Positions 21,999 to 30,030 of a stretch of 64,000 nt of DNA are shown here, piece by piece (position 1 is the first letter of the stretch; each line of letters begins with the position of its first letter). The stretch is from Actibacterium atlanticum (GTDB lineage: Bacteria; Pseudomonadota; Alphaproteobacteria; Rhodobacterales; Rhodobacteraceae). The stretch spans positions 372,001 to 436,000 of the forward strand of contig NZ_AQQY01000001.1 of the NCBI RefSeq assembly GCF_000671395.1, given 5' to 3'. The notes under the pieces were generated by a model that saw only the letters and a program-made list of their open reading frames with translations, did not search any database and was not told the DNA's origin. The translations under genes and the position numbers were made by a program.

Positions 21999-22318
21999 TG
22001 CGGCTGGCAGCTGTCCGAACACAGTTGCTGCCCATCTGCATAGATCACCTCGGGCTGGTCAAATTCCAGCCGGAAATCGCCACTGCGGCATGGGGTCAGA
22101 TCGCGCAACACGCGCGCGCCCGCGCGGGTGATCACCAGATCACCGGCGCACAGATATTCCACGGGCAAAGCGCCATCGAGTGTCAGGATAATCGTGCCAG
22201 TCGGAAGCCCGATCTTGGGGCTTAAGGCTGCGTCTTTGTGCGGTACGGCCCGCACGCGCCCTAGGGTCGCATGGTCCATTAGAAGTCCTGCTGCTGTTCC
22301 TGCCATTATGTTTTTCAT
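21995..22318 (-). CDS. Small Hint-domain-like protein
   Basis: A 107-residue protein whose centre (GLPTGTIILTLDGALPVEYL followed by AGDLVITRAG) matches the start of Hint domains found in many roseobacter proteins and related to the autoprocessing module of inteins. Classical Hint domains are longer (about 130-150) and begin with a nucleophilic cysteine; here the equivalent position reads GT, so self-cleavage is doubtful. Four cysteines lie in the last third. Several ATG codons near the N-terminus make the start uncertain. Confidence 0.65.
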   Translation of the reverse strand: MKNIMAGTAAGLLMDHATLGRVRAVPHKDAALSPKIGLPTGTIILTLDGALPVEYLCAGDLVITRAGARVLRDLTPCRSGDFRLEFDQPEVIYADGQQLCSDSCQPH

Positions 22319-22445
22319 CAGAATATGGCAAAATTCGGTTAACGGCGAGAAAAATTGTTAAGCGCTTTTTCCGCTCGCATCCTTCGCAGAGCTTTGCTAG
22401 AAGGGCGCGAAATTCGGGCGGCCCCAGTGGCTGCCCTTAGGTTTT

Positions 22446-22530
22446 GCGGGTGTGGCGGAATTGGTAGACGCACCAGATTTAGGTTCTGGCGCCGCAAGGC
22501 GTGGGGGTTCAAGTCCCTTCACCCGCACCA
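22446..22530 (+). tRNA. tRNA-Leu (anticodon UAG)
   Basis: An 85-nt tRNA with acceptor stem GCGGGTG/CACCCGC, an encoded CCA end, D-loop TTGGTAGA, anticodon stem CCAGA/TCTGG around loop TTTAGGT (anticodon TAG), a class II long variable arm CGCCGCAAGGCG, and T-loop GTTCAAGTC. It ends 22 bp before the trigger factor start, so the tRNA and tig may share a transcript. Confidence 0.97.
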
Positions 22531-22552
22531 TATGTTGAGAAGGACGACGACA

Positions 22553-23887
22553 ATGCAGGTCACCGAGACCCTGAACGAAGGTCTGAAGCGCGCGTATCAA
22601 ATCACCGTTCCCGCGGCTGATCTGGATGCAAAAGTGAATGAAAAGCTGACTGAAGCGCAGCCCGATATCGAAATGAAGGGCTTTCGCAAGGGCAAGGTAC
22701 CGATGGCGCTGCTGAAAAAGCAGTATGGCCAGCGTCTGCTTGGCGAAGTCATGCAGGAATCCATCGACGGCGCCATGAGCGCGCATTTCGAAGAATCGGG
22801 TGACCGTCCTGCGCTGCAGCCCGAAGTTAAGATGGAAGGTGGCGAAGACTGGAAAGAGGGCGACGATGTTGTCGTCACCATGTCTTACGAAGCCCTGCCC
22901 GAAATTCCCGAAGTGGAAATGAAGGGCGTCGCACTTGAGAAGCTGGTTGTGAAAGCCTCCGAAGAAGACGTTGAAGAGGCGCTTAAGCAGCTGGCTGGCT
23001 CTGCCAAGACCTTCAAGGACCGCCGTAAAGGCTCTAAGGCTAAGCACGGCGATCAGATTGTGATCGACTTCCTGGGTAAAGTGGATGGCGAAGCCTTTGA
23101 TGGCGGCGCAGCCGAAGATTACCCGCTGGAACTGGGCTCGGGCAGCTTCATCCCCGGCTTCGAAGAGCAGCTGATCGGCGCCAAGGCCGAAGAAGAGCTG
23201 GAAGTGAACGTAACCTTCCCCGAGGAATACGGCGCAGAGAACCTGGCTGGCAAAGACGCGGTCTTTGAATGCAAGGTCAAAGCCGTCAAAGCCCCGGCCG
23301 AAGCTGAACTCGACGATGAGCTGGCCAAACAGTTCGGTGCCGAGGATCTGGATGCGCTGAAAGCGCAGGTCACCGAGCGTCTGGAAGCCGAGTTCGTTGG
23401 CGCCGCCCGTCAGGTCACCAAACGCGGCCTGCTGGACGCGCTGGACGGTCAGGTTACCTTTGAACTGCCGCCGAGCCTGCTGGAAGCCGAAGCCAAGCAG
23501 ATCGCACATCAGCTGTGGCACGAGGAAAACCCCGAGGTCGAAGGCCACGATCACCCTGAGATCGAAACCACCGACGAGCACACCGCTCTGGCTGAGCGCC
23601 GTGTGCGTCTGGGTCTGCTGCTGGCTGAAATCGGTCAGAAGGCCGAGGTTGAAGTCTCTGACGCCGAGATGACTCAGGCGATCATGAACCAAGCCCGCCA
23701 GTACCCGGGTCAGGAACGTCAGTTCTTTGAATTCGTTCAGCAAAACCAGCAGATGCAGCAGCAGCTGCGTGCGCCGCTGTTCGAAGATAAGGTTGTGGAT
23801 TACCTGATCGAACTGGCTGACGTGACCGAAAAAGAGGTCACCAAAGCCGATCTGGAAAAAGCCATCGAGGCGCTGGAAGACGAATAA
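22553..23887 (+). CDS. tig: Trigger factor
   Basis: Ribosome-associated chaperone and prolyl isomerase that receives nascent chains. The 444-residue protein has the ribosome-binding signature GFRKGKVP at 43-50, an FKBP-like domain at about 160-245 and the helical C-terminal arms, ending in acidic residues. GAGAAGGAC precedes the ATG at 22553; the same frame extends upstream through the tRNA, which is rejected as coding. Confidence 0.98.
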   Translation: MQVTETLNEGLKRAYQITVPAADLDAKVNEKLTEAQPDIEMKGFRKGKVPMALLKKQYGQRLLGEVMQESIDGAMSAHFEESGDRPALQPEVKMEGGEDWKEGDDVVVTMSYEALPEIPEVEMKGVALEKLVVKASEEDVEEALKQLAGSAKTFKDRRKGSKAKHGDQIVIDFLGKVDGEAFDGGAAEDYPLELGSGSFIPGFEEQLIGAKAEEELEVNVTFPEEYGAENLAGKDAVFECKVKAVKAPAEAELDDELAKQFGAEDLDALKAQVTERLEAEFVGAARQVTKRGLLDALDGQVTFELPPSLLEAEAKQIAHQLWHEENPEVEGHDHPEIETTDEHTALAERRVRLGLLLAEIGQKAEVEVSDAEMTQAIMNQARQYPGQERQFFEFVQQNQQMQQQLRAPLFEDKVVDYLIELADVTEKEVTKADLEKAIEALEDE

Positions 23888-23908
23888 GTCCTCTGCCTAT
23901 CTAATTTG

Positions 23909-23938
23909 AAAGGGCCGCCCTTCGGGGTGGCCCTTTTT
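23909..23938 (+). terminator. Terminator of tig
   Basis: AAAGGGCC pairs with GGCCCTTT around a TTCG tetraloop-capped stem, followed by TTTTTCG. It starts about 20 bp after the tig stop. Confidence 0.92.
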
Positions 23939-23980
23939 CGTTGGCTGCCTATATCGGGGTGGGCTGTGTTGGAGCGTGTG

Positions 23981-24556
23981 ATGATCAAGCGGGTTTTACT
24001 GTGGGGAAGCGTGGCGCTCGTGCTTTTGGCGGCAGGGTTCATCGCGTTGTTCAAACCCGCGCGGGTCTTGGTACCGCAGGTGACGGGCATGACTTGTGTA
24101 TCTGATGTCTTGTGTCTGGATGACCCGGCGTTCACGCGCGAAGCCGCTGCCTTGCGCGATGCGGCTATGGCGCAGGTCAGTGCGCGGCTTGGCCCGTTTG
24201 AGGTCCCTCCACGGGTGCTGTTTTGCCGCTTTGAAGGCTGTTTCGACCGTTTCGGCGACCCGCGCATCAAGGCCCAGAACGTGGGCCGGTTTGGAATGGT
24301 GATTAACGCAACGGGCTGGTCTCAATACATAGTCGCCCATGAGATGATCCATCAGCGTCAGGCCGAAGTTCTGGGGACGATCGCCACCGCCTATACCCTG
24401 CCGCGCTGGTTCGTTGAGGGCATGGCCTATAGCCTAAGCGATGATCCGAGGGAAACCCTGCCTATGCCGCAGCTGGATAGGTATAGAGCGCGGTTCAATG
24501 CCTGGGCCGTCGCGGGCGGAGATTGGCGTAATCCGGGTGAATTGGCACCGGATTGA
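23981..24556 (+). CDS. Membrane-anchored putative zinc metallopeptidase (HExxH)
   Basis: A 191-residue protein with an N-terminal anchor (about residues 4-24) and a periplasmic domain. H120-E-M-I-H124 is an HExxH zinc motif within VAHEMIHQRQAE; a third ligand could be E146 in PRWFVEGMAY, 22 residues later, as in gluzincins. Four cysteines (C39, C45, C82, C87) could form two disulfides. The start at 23981 follows GGAGCG. I do not recognise a named family; peptidase activity is inferred only from the motif and its spacing. Confidence 0.7.
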   Translation: MIKRVLLWGSVALVLLAAGFIALFKPARVLVPQVTGMTCVSDVLCLDDPAFTREAAALRDAAMAQVSARLGPFEVPPRVLFCRFEGCFDRFGDPRIKAQNVGRFGMVINATGWSQYIVAHEMIHQRQAEVLGTIATAYTLPRWFVEGMAYSLSDDPRETLPMPQLDRYRARFNAWAVAGGDWRNPGELAPD

Positions 24557-24625
24557 GCTGCGATAAAGCTTGGTACGAAGGCGTGCGCGCGGCTAGGGTG
24601 GTCGCAGCAGCAGAAGGATTAAACC

Positions 24626-25225
24626 ATGTCGCTGAGCGATGGATTTCACGATGTGCCGCCTGGCAAGGTTGCGGCGGTTGTGACGCATCTTGAAATGCGT
24701 GCGCCTGCGGATGTGCGCCCTGCGCCGACGTTGGCTGGAATGACCCTTCGACGCGTGGCTGCGCCTTCGTCGGATTGGTACAAAGATCTCTTTCGCCGCG
24801 TCGGGGCCGAGGACTGGCTTTGGTTTTCCCGCCTGAGGATGGAGGACACCGCGTTGAAAGCGATCATCGCTGACCCGCGCGTGCATATCTATACCCTGAT
24901 CCGCGAGGGCGTGGATGAAGGGCTGTTAGAGCTGGATTTCCGCGAAGCGGGAGAATGCGAACTGGCATTTTTTGGCGTCTCAAAGAACCTGATTGGCACG
25001 GGCGCCGGGCGGTTCCTGATGAACCATGCTATTGAAAAGGCTTGGAAAGAACCGATCATCCGGTTCCACGTGCACACCTGCACGCTGGACAGTCCGCAGG
25101 CTTTGCCTTTCTACATCCGGTCAGGCTTTACCCCGACGCGCCAACAGGTTGAAATCGCTGATGACCCCCGTCTTAGCGGCCTGCTAGGCGCAAATGCCGG
25201 ACCGCATGTACCGGTGTTTCGCTAG
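24626..25225 (+). CDS. GNAT family N-acetyltransferase
   Basis: A 199-residue cytoplasmic GNAT protein. The fold is visible from about residue 60: an acceptor region with DWLWFSRLRM, motif A GVSKNLIGTGAGRFLMNHAI (acetyl-CoA pyrophosphate loop GTGAGR) at about 117-136, and motif B SPQALPFYIRSGFTP at about 155-169. Acceptor is unknown. It stands alone between the HExxH protein and the EthD gene. Confidence 0.88.
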   Translation: MSLSDGFHDVPPGKVAAVVTHLEMRAPADVRPAPTLAGMTLRRVAAPSSDWYKDLFRRVGAEDWLWFSRLRMEDTALKAIIADPRVHIYTLIREGVDEGLLELDFREAGECELAFFGVSKNLIGTGAGRFLMNHAIEKAWKEPIIRFHVHTCTLDSPQALPFYIRSGFTPTRQQVEIADDPRLSGLLGANAGPHVPVFR

Positions 25226-25324
25226 CCCGTTCACGGCTCTTTGATTGCATCTACGACCACAGGGTGGGTTCCCAGATCACCCGCACAGGTCTAGCGTTTT
25301 TTCCAGACATTAGGGGAGGTAACC

Positions 25325-25636
25325 ATGTCTGTAACGCTGCAAGTGATCTATCCGTCGGAAGACGGCACCACGTTTGACTTTGATTACTACATGTCTACCC
25401 ACATGGGCATTGTGGGCGACTGTATCGGTGCGCATATCGCGGGCACATTCGTGACCAAGGGGCTGGCCGGTGGGCCGGACACACCGCCGGGCTTTCACGC
25501 GATAGCCTCGATCGAGTTCGCCGATCAGGGCGCGCTGGATGCGGCCATGGGCAAGCTGGGCCCGGCTTTGGAAGACATCCCGAACTTCACCAACTCTCAG
25601 CCGCAGGTTCTGATTGGGGAGCGGTTAGACGGGTAA
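25325..25636 (+). CDS. EthD family protein
   Basis: A 103-residue ferredoxin-like (dimeric alpha-beta barrel) protein of the EthD family. It has the typical YPSEDGTTFDFDYYMSTHMG start with the conserved H in the DYYMSTHM motif, and ends in FTNSQPQVLIGE. Some members accompany cytochrome P450 ether degradation; no such genes are here, so its role is unassigned. AGGGGAGG lies seven bases before the ATG. Confidence 0.88.
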   Translation: MSVTLQVIYPSEDGTTFDFDYYMSTHMGIVGDCIGAHIAGTFVTKGLAGGPDTPPGFHAIASIEFADQGALDAAMGKLGPALEDIPNFTNSQPQVLIGERLDG

Positions 25637-25684
25637 GCCGAACTCGTCTTAGGCGAAAAAATCGGAAAATTTCAACCCAGGGCT

Positions 25685-25713
25685 TTGACAGCCTTGGGTC
25701 CTTGATGTCTATT
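25685..25713 (+). promoter_or_regulatory. Sigma-70-type promoter for the secreted orphan at 25739
   Basis: A consensus -35 TTGACA (25685-25690), a 17-bp spacer, and -10 TCTATT (25708-25713). The start point would lie about 20 bp before the ATG at 25739. Confidence 0.5.
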
Positions 25714-25738
25714 TAAGCCATTAAGATATGAGGTTTCC

Positions 25739-26308
25739 ATGCGCGCTCTGACTTTGATTTTTTGTCTTTTGTTTCCGATGGTTGCCGTGTCCGAGGAGGT
25801 CATTCGCCTGCCTTTGGAAAAGCTGCCGGTGGGCACACGTCTCGTCTATACGAAGACGAATGGGGAGGAATTTAGCCGATACGTTAGCGCGAATGACGGA
25901 GAAAGTTTGGCGCTGGATGAATTTCGTGGAAACGGTGATTTCAGGCAAACCAATGTGACGGATTCGCTGGGACGTGTCATAAGTGTCGAACGCCCCAAAG
26001 GTAAATTTCATACATTCAAGCCTCATAGTTGCCTGCGTGTGATTGGAGAATGTTCCTACACTCTTACAGATCCGGATGGCGAGACTTCAAAGCGCACCTA
26101 TTTCGGAGAAGTGATAGATGGCATCCTATACGCAAAGCTGCGGAGCGCCGATGATGACTCTTTGCTATTCAGCCTTGAAATGACCTATCGCGCGGATGGT
26201 CTGTTGGAGAACGCAGTGATCGTTACCGAATACCGCGAAAACAAAGTAAAGACGGTCACACATCACATGAAGTACGTCATAAGCCCTGACGGCTCCATCG
26301 TTGATTAG
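25739..26308 (+). CDS. Secreted protein of unknown function
   Basis: A 189-residue protein with a clear signal peptide (residues 1-18, MRALTLIFCLLFPMVAVS). The mature part is strongly beta-patterned with repeated short strands (RTYFGEVIDGILYAKL, LLFSLEMTYRADG) and two cysteines (C98 and C104) in HSCLRVIGECSY. The coding sequence is AT-richer than its neighbours. No domain is recognised; a small lipocalin- or barrel-like fold is possible but is only a guess. Confidence 0.72.
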   Translation: MRALTLIFCLLFPMVAVSEEVIRLPLEKLPVGTRLVYTKTNGEEFSRYVSANDGESLALDEFRGNGDFRQTNVTDSLGRVISVERPKGKFHTFKPHSCLRVIGECSYTLTDPDGETSKRTYFGEVIDGILYAKLRSADDDSLLFSLEMTYRADGLLENAVIVTEYRENKVKTVTHHMKYVISPDGSIVD

Positions 26309-26380
26309 TGCCCAAAATAATATGGTTGGCACGGTCATCCCGCCCGGAACCGACCCTGCGCTGTGAAAGTTTGCAAAGAA

Positions 26381-26407
26381 AAACGCGCGCGGTGGACCGC
26401 GCGCGTT
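26381..26407 (-). terminator. Terminator of the rpsF-rpsR-rplI operon
   Basis: AAACGCGCGCGGT and ACCGCGCGCGTTT are perfect 13-bp arms separated by GG; the minus strand continues TTCTTTG. It lies just past the rplI stop and also faces the end of the convergent orphan gene. Confidence 0.93.
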
Positions 26408-26434
26408 TCTTTCATCCAGCGATGGTCGCTTGGA

Positions 26435-27058
26435 TTAGTCTTCGTCTTCGGTCGCAGCTTCTTCAGCGGCGGGGGCAATGTCGCCCTCGTCGTCGTCAGA
26501 GGCGGCAGAGCCGATATCGTCGAACAGTTCAGCGATCTCGAATTCGGCTTCGGCTTCTGCCTCGGCTGCCAGTTCCTGGATCGACTTGCCCGACGCTTGC
26601 AGTTCAGCCTCTTCTTCCGAACGGGCGACGTTCAGTTGAATGGTGACGTCCACTTCGGGGTGCAGCAGCACGTGTACTTCGTGCAGACCCAGCTCTTTGA
26701 TGGGCTTGGCCAGAACGACCTGCTTTTTGTCGACGGTGAAACCATCGGCGGTTGCGGCGTCTGCTGCGTCACGCGGGGTGACCGAGCCATACAGCGCGCC
26801 AGCGTCCGATGCCGAGCGAATCACGATGAACTGCTGACCGTCCAGCTTTTCAGCCAGCGATTCAGCTTCTTTCTTGGTTTCCAGGTTGCGCGCCTCAAGC
26901 TGCGCTTTCTGGGCCTCGAACGAAGCGATGTTGGCGTCGTTTGCGCGCAGGGCTTTGCCCTGAGGCAGCAGGAAGTTGCGGGCGTAGCCGTCTTTGACAG
27001 CGACTACTTCGCCCATCTGACCCAGCTTGGCCACACGTTCCAGAAGGATAACTTGCAT
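26435..27058 (-). CDS. rplI: 50S ribosomal protein L9
   Basis: Binds 23S rRNA at the base of the L1 stalk. The N-terminal domain [24 protein letters not shown], the connecting helix (about 40-75) and a C-terminal rRNA-binding domain are present. The 207-residue length exceeds the usual 150 because of an acidic C-terminal tail rich in Glu, Ala and Asp (about 155-207), common in Rhodobacterales L9. Last gene of the operon. Confidence 0.97.
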   Translation of the reverse strand: MQVILLERVAKLGQMGEVVAVKDGYARNFLLPQGKALRANDANIASFEAQKAQLEARNLETKKEAESLAEKLDGQQFIVIRSASDAGALYGSVTPRDAADAATADGFTVDKKQVVLAKPIKELGLHEVHVLLHPEVDVTIQLNVARSEEEAELQASGKSIQELAAEAEAEAEFEIAELFDDIGSAASDDDEGDIAPAAEEAATEDED

Positions 27059-27070
27059 TGTGCTTACTCC

Positions 27071-27298
27071 TTACTTCACGGCGTAGGGCAGCAGGGCAAG
27101 GAAACGTGCGCGTTTGATGGCACGGGCCAGCTCACGCTGTTTCTTGGCCGAGACTGCGGTGATGCGCGAGGGCACGATCTTGCCGCGCTCCGAGATGTAG
27201 CGCTGCAGCAGACGGGTGTCTTTATAGTCGATTTTCGGTGCGTTATCACCCGAGAACGGGCAGACCTTACGACGGCGGAAAAATGGTTTAGATGCCAT
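27071..27298 (-). CDS. rpsR: 30S ribosomal protein S18
   Basis: A 75-residue small-subunit protein that pairs with S6 on the 16S rRNA platform. [10 protein letters not shown] and [20 protein letters not shown] followed by [17 protein letters not shown] are diagnostic. It lies between rpsF and rplI with gaps of 20 and 12 bp. Confidence 0.98.
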   Translation of the reverse strand: MASKPFFRRRKVCPFSGDNAPKIDYKDTRLLQRYISERGKIVPSRITAVSAKKQRELARAIKRARFLALLPYAVK

Positions 27299-27318
27299 GG
27301 TTTAGATCCTTCCCCAGC

Positions 27319-27672
27319 TTAGTTGCGGCGGCGACGGTCGTCGCGGTCGTCGCGTTTTTGCATCTGCACCGACGGGCCTTCGGCGTGCTCGTCGACCTTG
27401 ATGGTCAGAACGCGCATCACGTCGTCATGCAGGCGCATCAGGCGTTCCATTTCCTGAACGGCCGGTGCCGGGGCATCGGTGCGCAGGAAGGCATAGTGGC
27501 CCTTGCGGTTCTTGTTGATCTTATAGGCCATGGTTTTCACGCCCCAGTACTCGGAATCGACGACTTTGCCGCCATTGTCCGACAGTACGGTGGAGAAGTG
27601 TTCAACGAGGCTTTCAGCTTGCGCGTTGGACAGGTCCTGACGCGAGATGAAGACATGCTCATACATTGGCAT
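27319..27672 (-). CDS. rpsF: 30S ribosomal protein S6
   Basis: A 117-residue small-subunit protein. It shows MYEHVFISRQDLSNAQ at the N-terminus and the family block KNRKGHYAFLRTDAP (about 53-67), with a basic C-terminal tail (KRDDRDDRRRRN). It is the first gene of the operon. A structured leader and likely promoter lie upstream at 27673-27809. Confidence 0.97.
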   Translation of the reverse strand: MPMYEHVFISRQDLSNAQAESLVEHFSTVLSDNGGKVVDSEYWGVKTMAYKINKNRKGHYAFLRTDAPAPAVQEMERLMRLHDDVMRVLTIKVDEHAEGPSVQMQKRDDRDDRRRRN

Positions 27673-27717
27673 GTGTGCTCCAGTTCTTTTTCAAGGCGCA
27701 TTTCATAGAACGAGCTA

Positions 27718-27773
27718 ACTTTCCGCACCCGTTCACGAGAGGCTGCGCCGGTTTCAGCAGATCGGCGGAAAGT
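27718..27773 (-). promoter_or_regulatory. Structured 5' leader of rpsF
   Basis: ACTTTCCGC and GCGGAAAGT are 9-bp arms 38 nt apart in the leader of rpsF; a smaller CTGC/GCAG stem lies inside. In several bacteria S6:S18 bind a hairpin in this leader to repress their own operon, and this could be such an element, but the conserved CCG bulge was not established here. Confidence 0.35.
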
Positions 27774-27781
27774 GAGCCGCC

Positions 27782-27809
27782 CTTATACTGCAGATTGTGA
27801 GGGATGCAA
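27782..27809 (-). promoter_or_regulatory. Likely promoter of rpsF-rpsR-rplI
   Basis: Minus-strand -35 TTGCAT (27804-27809) and -10 TATAAG (27782-27787) with a 16-bp spacer, about 110 bp upstream of rpsF. The rest of the 279-bp gap to the YceI gene holds no other gene that I can support. Confidence 0.45.
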
Positions 27810-27951
27810 GGCTTTGCCCATTGTGCGCTGGGTCACAGAATTTGTTCGAAACCGCGAGTATCTTCACATCTGCACACAGGCGATTATGGCGACGGAAGTG
27901 CGCGGCCACGACGGCCGGGCGAAGACCCATCTGATTGACGGAGAAAACTCA

Positions 27952-28527
27952 ATGAAATCGACCCTCCTTGCTGTTGCGCTTGGCGCTGCCGCCGTTTTGC
28001 CCGCCGCCGCTGAGCCGGTAAAATACAACCTTGATCCGAGCCACAGCCAGATCGTTTATTCCTACAACCACCTGGGGTACTCGACCACCTATGGCATGTT
28101 TGGTGGCATCACCGGCGAAGTAATGTTCGACGCCGAAGCCCCCGCTGCGTCGTCGGTGAGTGTTTCCTTCCCTGTGGCCAGCATGCTGACCGGTTGGGAA
28201 GAGCGTCTTGGCCACTTCATGTCGCCTGACTTTTTCAATGCCGAAGTCAATGCGGATGTCACCTTTACCTCGACCGCGATTGAAGTGACCGGCGAAAGCA
28301 CCGCCATGATCACCGGCGACCTGACCATGAACGGTATTACCAAGCCGGTTGTTCTGGACGCCAAGCTGAACAGCGCGGGCGAGCACCCGATGGCCAAGAA
28401 GGCCTGGGCCGGTTTTGACGCCACTGCAACGGTTCTGCGTTCGGATTATGGTCTGGAAAAATTTGCCCCGTTCGTATCGGACGAGGTTGAGGTGATGATC
28501 TCGATCGAGACCGAAATCGCCGGCTAA
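27952..28527 (+). CDS. YceI family periplasmic protein
   Basis: A 191-residue lipocalin-like protein. Residues 1-20 form a signal peptide. The YceI core starts YNLDPSHSQIVYSYNHLG and includes MSPDFFNAE and GDLTMNGITKPV, typical for the family, which binds isoprenoid-type lipids such as ubiquinone precursors in related structures. The start at 27952 follows GGAG; a frame open from 27772 is rejected because no signal peptide would result. It converges on a cytochrome b561-YceI fusion gene. Confidence 0.93.
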   Translation: MKSTLLAVALGAAAVLPAAAEPVKYNLDPSHSQIVYSYNHLGYSTTYGMFGGITGEVMFDAEAPAASSVSVSFPVASMLTGWEERLGHFMSPDFFNAEVNADVTFTSTAIEVTGESTAMITGDLTMNGITKPVVLDAKLNSAGEHPMAKKAWAGFDATATVLRSDYGLEKFAPFVSDEVEVMISIETEIAG

Positions 28528-28551
28528 GCCCCGCGCCCGTTATTAAAATGA

Positions 28552-28578
28552 AAAGGCCCGGCTTTATGCCGGGCCTTT
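28552..28578. terminator. Terminator between the two YceI-domain genes
   Basis: AAAGGCCCGGC and GCCGGGCCTTT, a perfect 11-bp stem with a TTTAT loop, between convergent genes. Confidence 0.9.
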
Positions 28579-28614
28579 GCGTTTATTGGGGGAAGGCTGG
28601 GGCAGTGCCCCATC

Positions 28615-29817
28615 CTAGGGCGCCCGGGTCGCGGTCAGGGAAACCTTGATGTCGACGCCAAAGCCCACGGTGCTTTCGTCCTTATAGCTGGGGCCGATGC
28701 CAAAGCCGCGGCGGTCTAGCGTGGTCTGGCCCTGCATTTGGGCCGTGTCCCCGTCCAGCGTCAGGGTGAAGGGCAGCGACAGCGGCATTTCTGTACCTTT
28801 GAGCGTGAGCGTGCCTTCGGCGAGGTAACCTGCGGCTTCTGCGGGCAGGAGGTCGGCTTTGAAAACAGCTGTCGGGTGTGTGGCTGCGTCAAAGAACTCG
28901 GCCCCGAGCGCATCCTTGGTGACGGAACCCACGGTCGCCGAGGTGATCGCGATTGTGACCTCTACAGAGCCATGGCTGCCATCGGATGGGACTTCATCAA
29001 AGCGGATCGCGGCAGTCCAGTCGGCGAAGCTGCCCGTAACGGGCGCGCCGAATTGAATGACATCAAAGGTCAGGCTGCCTTCGGTCACTTTCCAATCACT
29101 TTGGACCTGCTCCAGAGCCGGGGCCGCTGTTTGCGTGTGGCTTTCCTTGGGCAGTCCCATCACAGATGCCAACACCAGCGCCCCAGCATAGGCCACGATG
29201 GCGGCAATGGGGGGCAAAAGGCTGTGCCCGCCAGCGGGGGGCTGGTCAGACACGGGTTTGCCGAACCACATGCGTTTCAGTGTAGAGTCTTTATCCACTA
29301 TGTGGTGCTTGAACGCACCGGCCACATGCAGGGCCAGCGACGCCAGCAAAACCTTGGTCAGAACCCAGTGCCATGCGCCAAAGAAATGCGCCACGGCTTC
29401 GGATTTGGGTACGAAGGGCAGATTGTCGCCAAAGGGCAGTAACAGCGGCGCAAAGCCTTCGGTTGCGGCGTGGTGCAACCAGCCCGACAGGGGCACGAGC
29501 ACCAACGACAGGTAAAGTAGGAAATGGACAGTTTCGGCGGCGAAAGCCTCGAGGCGCTTGTCGGCGTTCAACAGACCTGGGTGGGTTTGGCGGGCGCTCC
29601 ATAAAAGACGTGCCAGGGCGACAAAAAACACGATCACCCCAAGGGATTTATGGATCGAAAACAATTGTGCTTTGCGCGCCAGTTGCGCGCCTGTGTCATA
29701 GGGCAGGTTTTCAGCGATCACCCCAAGCGGGAACAGGGTCAGGATCAGCAGGGCTGTCAGCCAGTGGAAGCTTTTTGAGACAGTGCCATAGGCGCTGTGC
29801 GTGTTGGCGAGGGGCAT
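28615..29817 (-). CDS. Cytochrome b561 - YceI fusion protein
   Basis: A 400-residue membrane protein joining two domains. Residues 1-185 are a bacterial cytochrome b561 (CybB/YodB type) with four spans; heme-ligand candidates are H18 (FHWL), H56 (SIHKS), H150 (AWHW) and H164 (LALHV). A fifth span at about 203-221 exports a C-terminal YceI domain (about 235-400). b561 proteins pass electrons from or to quinol, and YceI binds quinone-like lipids, so the fusion supports a quinone-linked redox role. Starts at MPLANTHSAYGTVSK. Confidence 0.9.
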   Translation of the reverse strand: MPLANTHSAYGTVSKSFHWLTALLILTLFPLGVIAENLPYDTGAQLARKAQLFSIHKSLGVIVFFVALARLLWSARQTHPGLLNADKRLEAFAAETVHFLLYLSLVLVPLSGWLHHAATEGFAPLLLPFGDNLPFVPKSEAVAHFFGAWHWVLTKVLLASLALHVAGAFKHHIVDKDSTLKRMWFGKPVSDQPPAGGHSLLPPIAAIVAYAGALVLASVMGLPKESHTQTAAPALEQVQSDWKVTEGSLTFDVIQFGAPVTGSFADWTAAIRFDEVPSDGSHGSVEVTIAITSATVGSVTKDALGAEFFDAATHPTAVFKADLLPAEAAGYLAEGTLTLKGTEMPLSLPFTLTLDGDTAQMQGQTTLDRRGFGIGPSYKDESTVGFGVDIKVSLTATRAP

Positions 29818-29925
29818 CGGGGACTCCGGTGGTTTTTCTGATCGGCAAAATCGCGCGATTGCCGCGCCGAAGCAACCTAAGCCCCTGCACAGATGACGTG
29901 CGGAACTGTGCAGCTTGGGAAGTGG

Positions 29926-29940
29926 TTAACAAAACCTTAA
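29926..29940. promoter_or_regulatory. CtrA-type box TTAA-N7-TTAA
   Basis: A perfect TTAA-N7-TTAA (TTAACAAAACCTTAA), followed by CC, lies 91 bp upstream of the membrane protein gene at 30031 and 109 bp before the divergent b561-YceI gene. This is the classical consensus for the response regulator CtrA. Confidence 0.5.
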
Positions 29941-30030
29941 CCCAATCGCCTGAAAAACAACCCGTACGTGTCGCATTTCGACCCCATTTACACGGCAGGG
30001 TTTAGGAAACCATACCGAGGAGAGAGCGCC

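Noticed and set aside
22355-22552. N-terminal extension of trigger factor through the tRNA-Leu
   Set aside because: The frame is open by chance across a well-formed tRNA; the family N-terminus begins [10 protein letters not shown] at 22553.
27772-27951. N-terminal extension of the YceI gene
   Set aside because: The open frame upstream of 27952 would put 60 residues before the signal peptide; the ATG at 27952 has its own ribosome site and overlaps the leader of rpsF.
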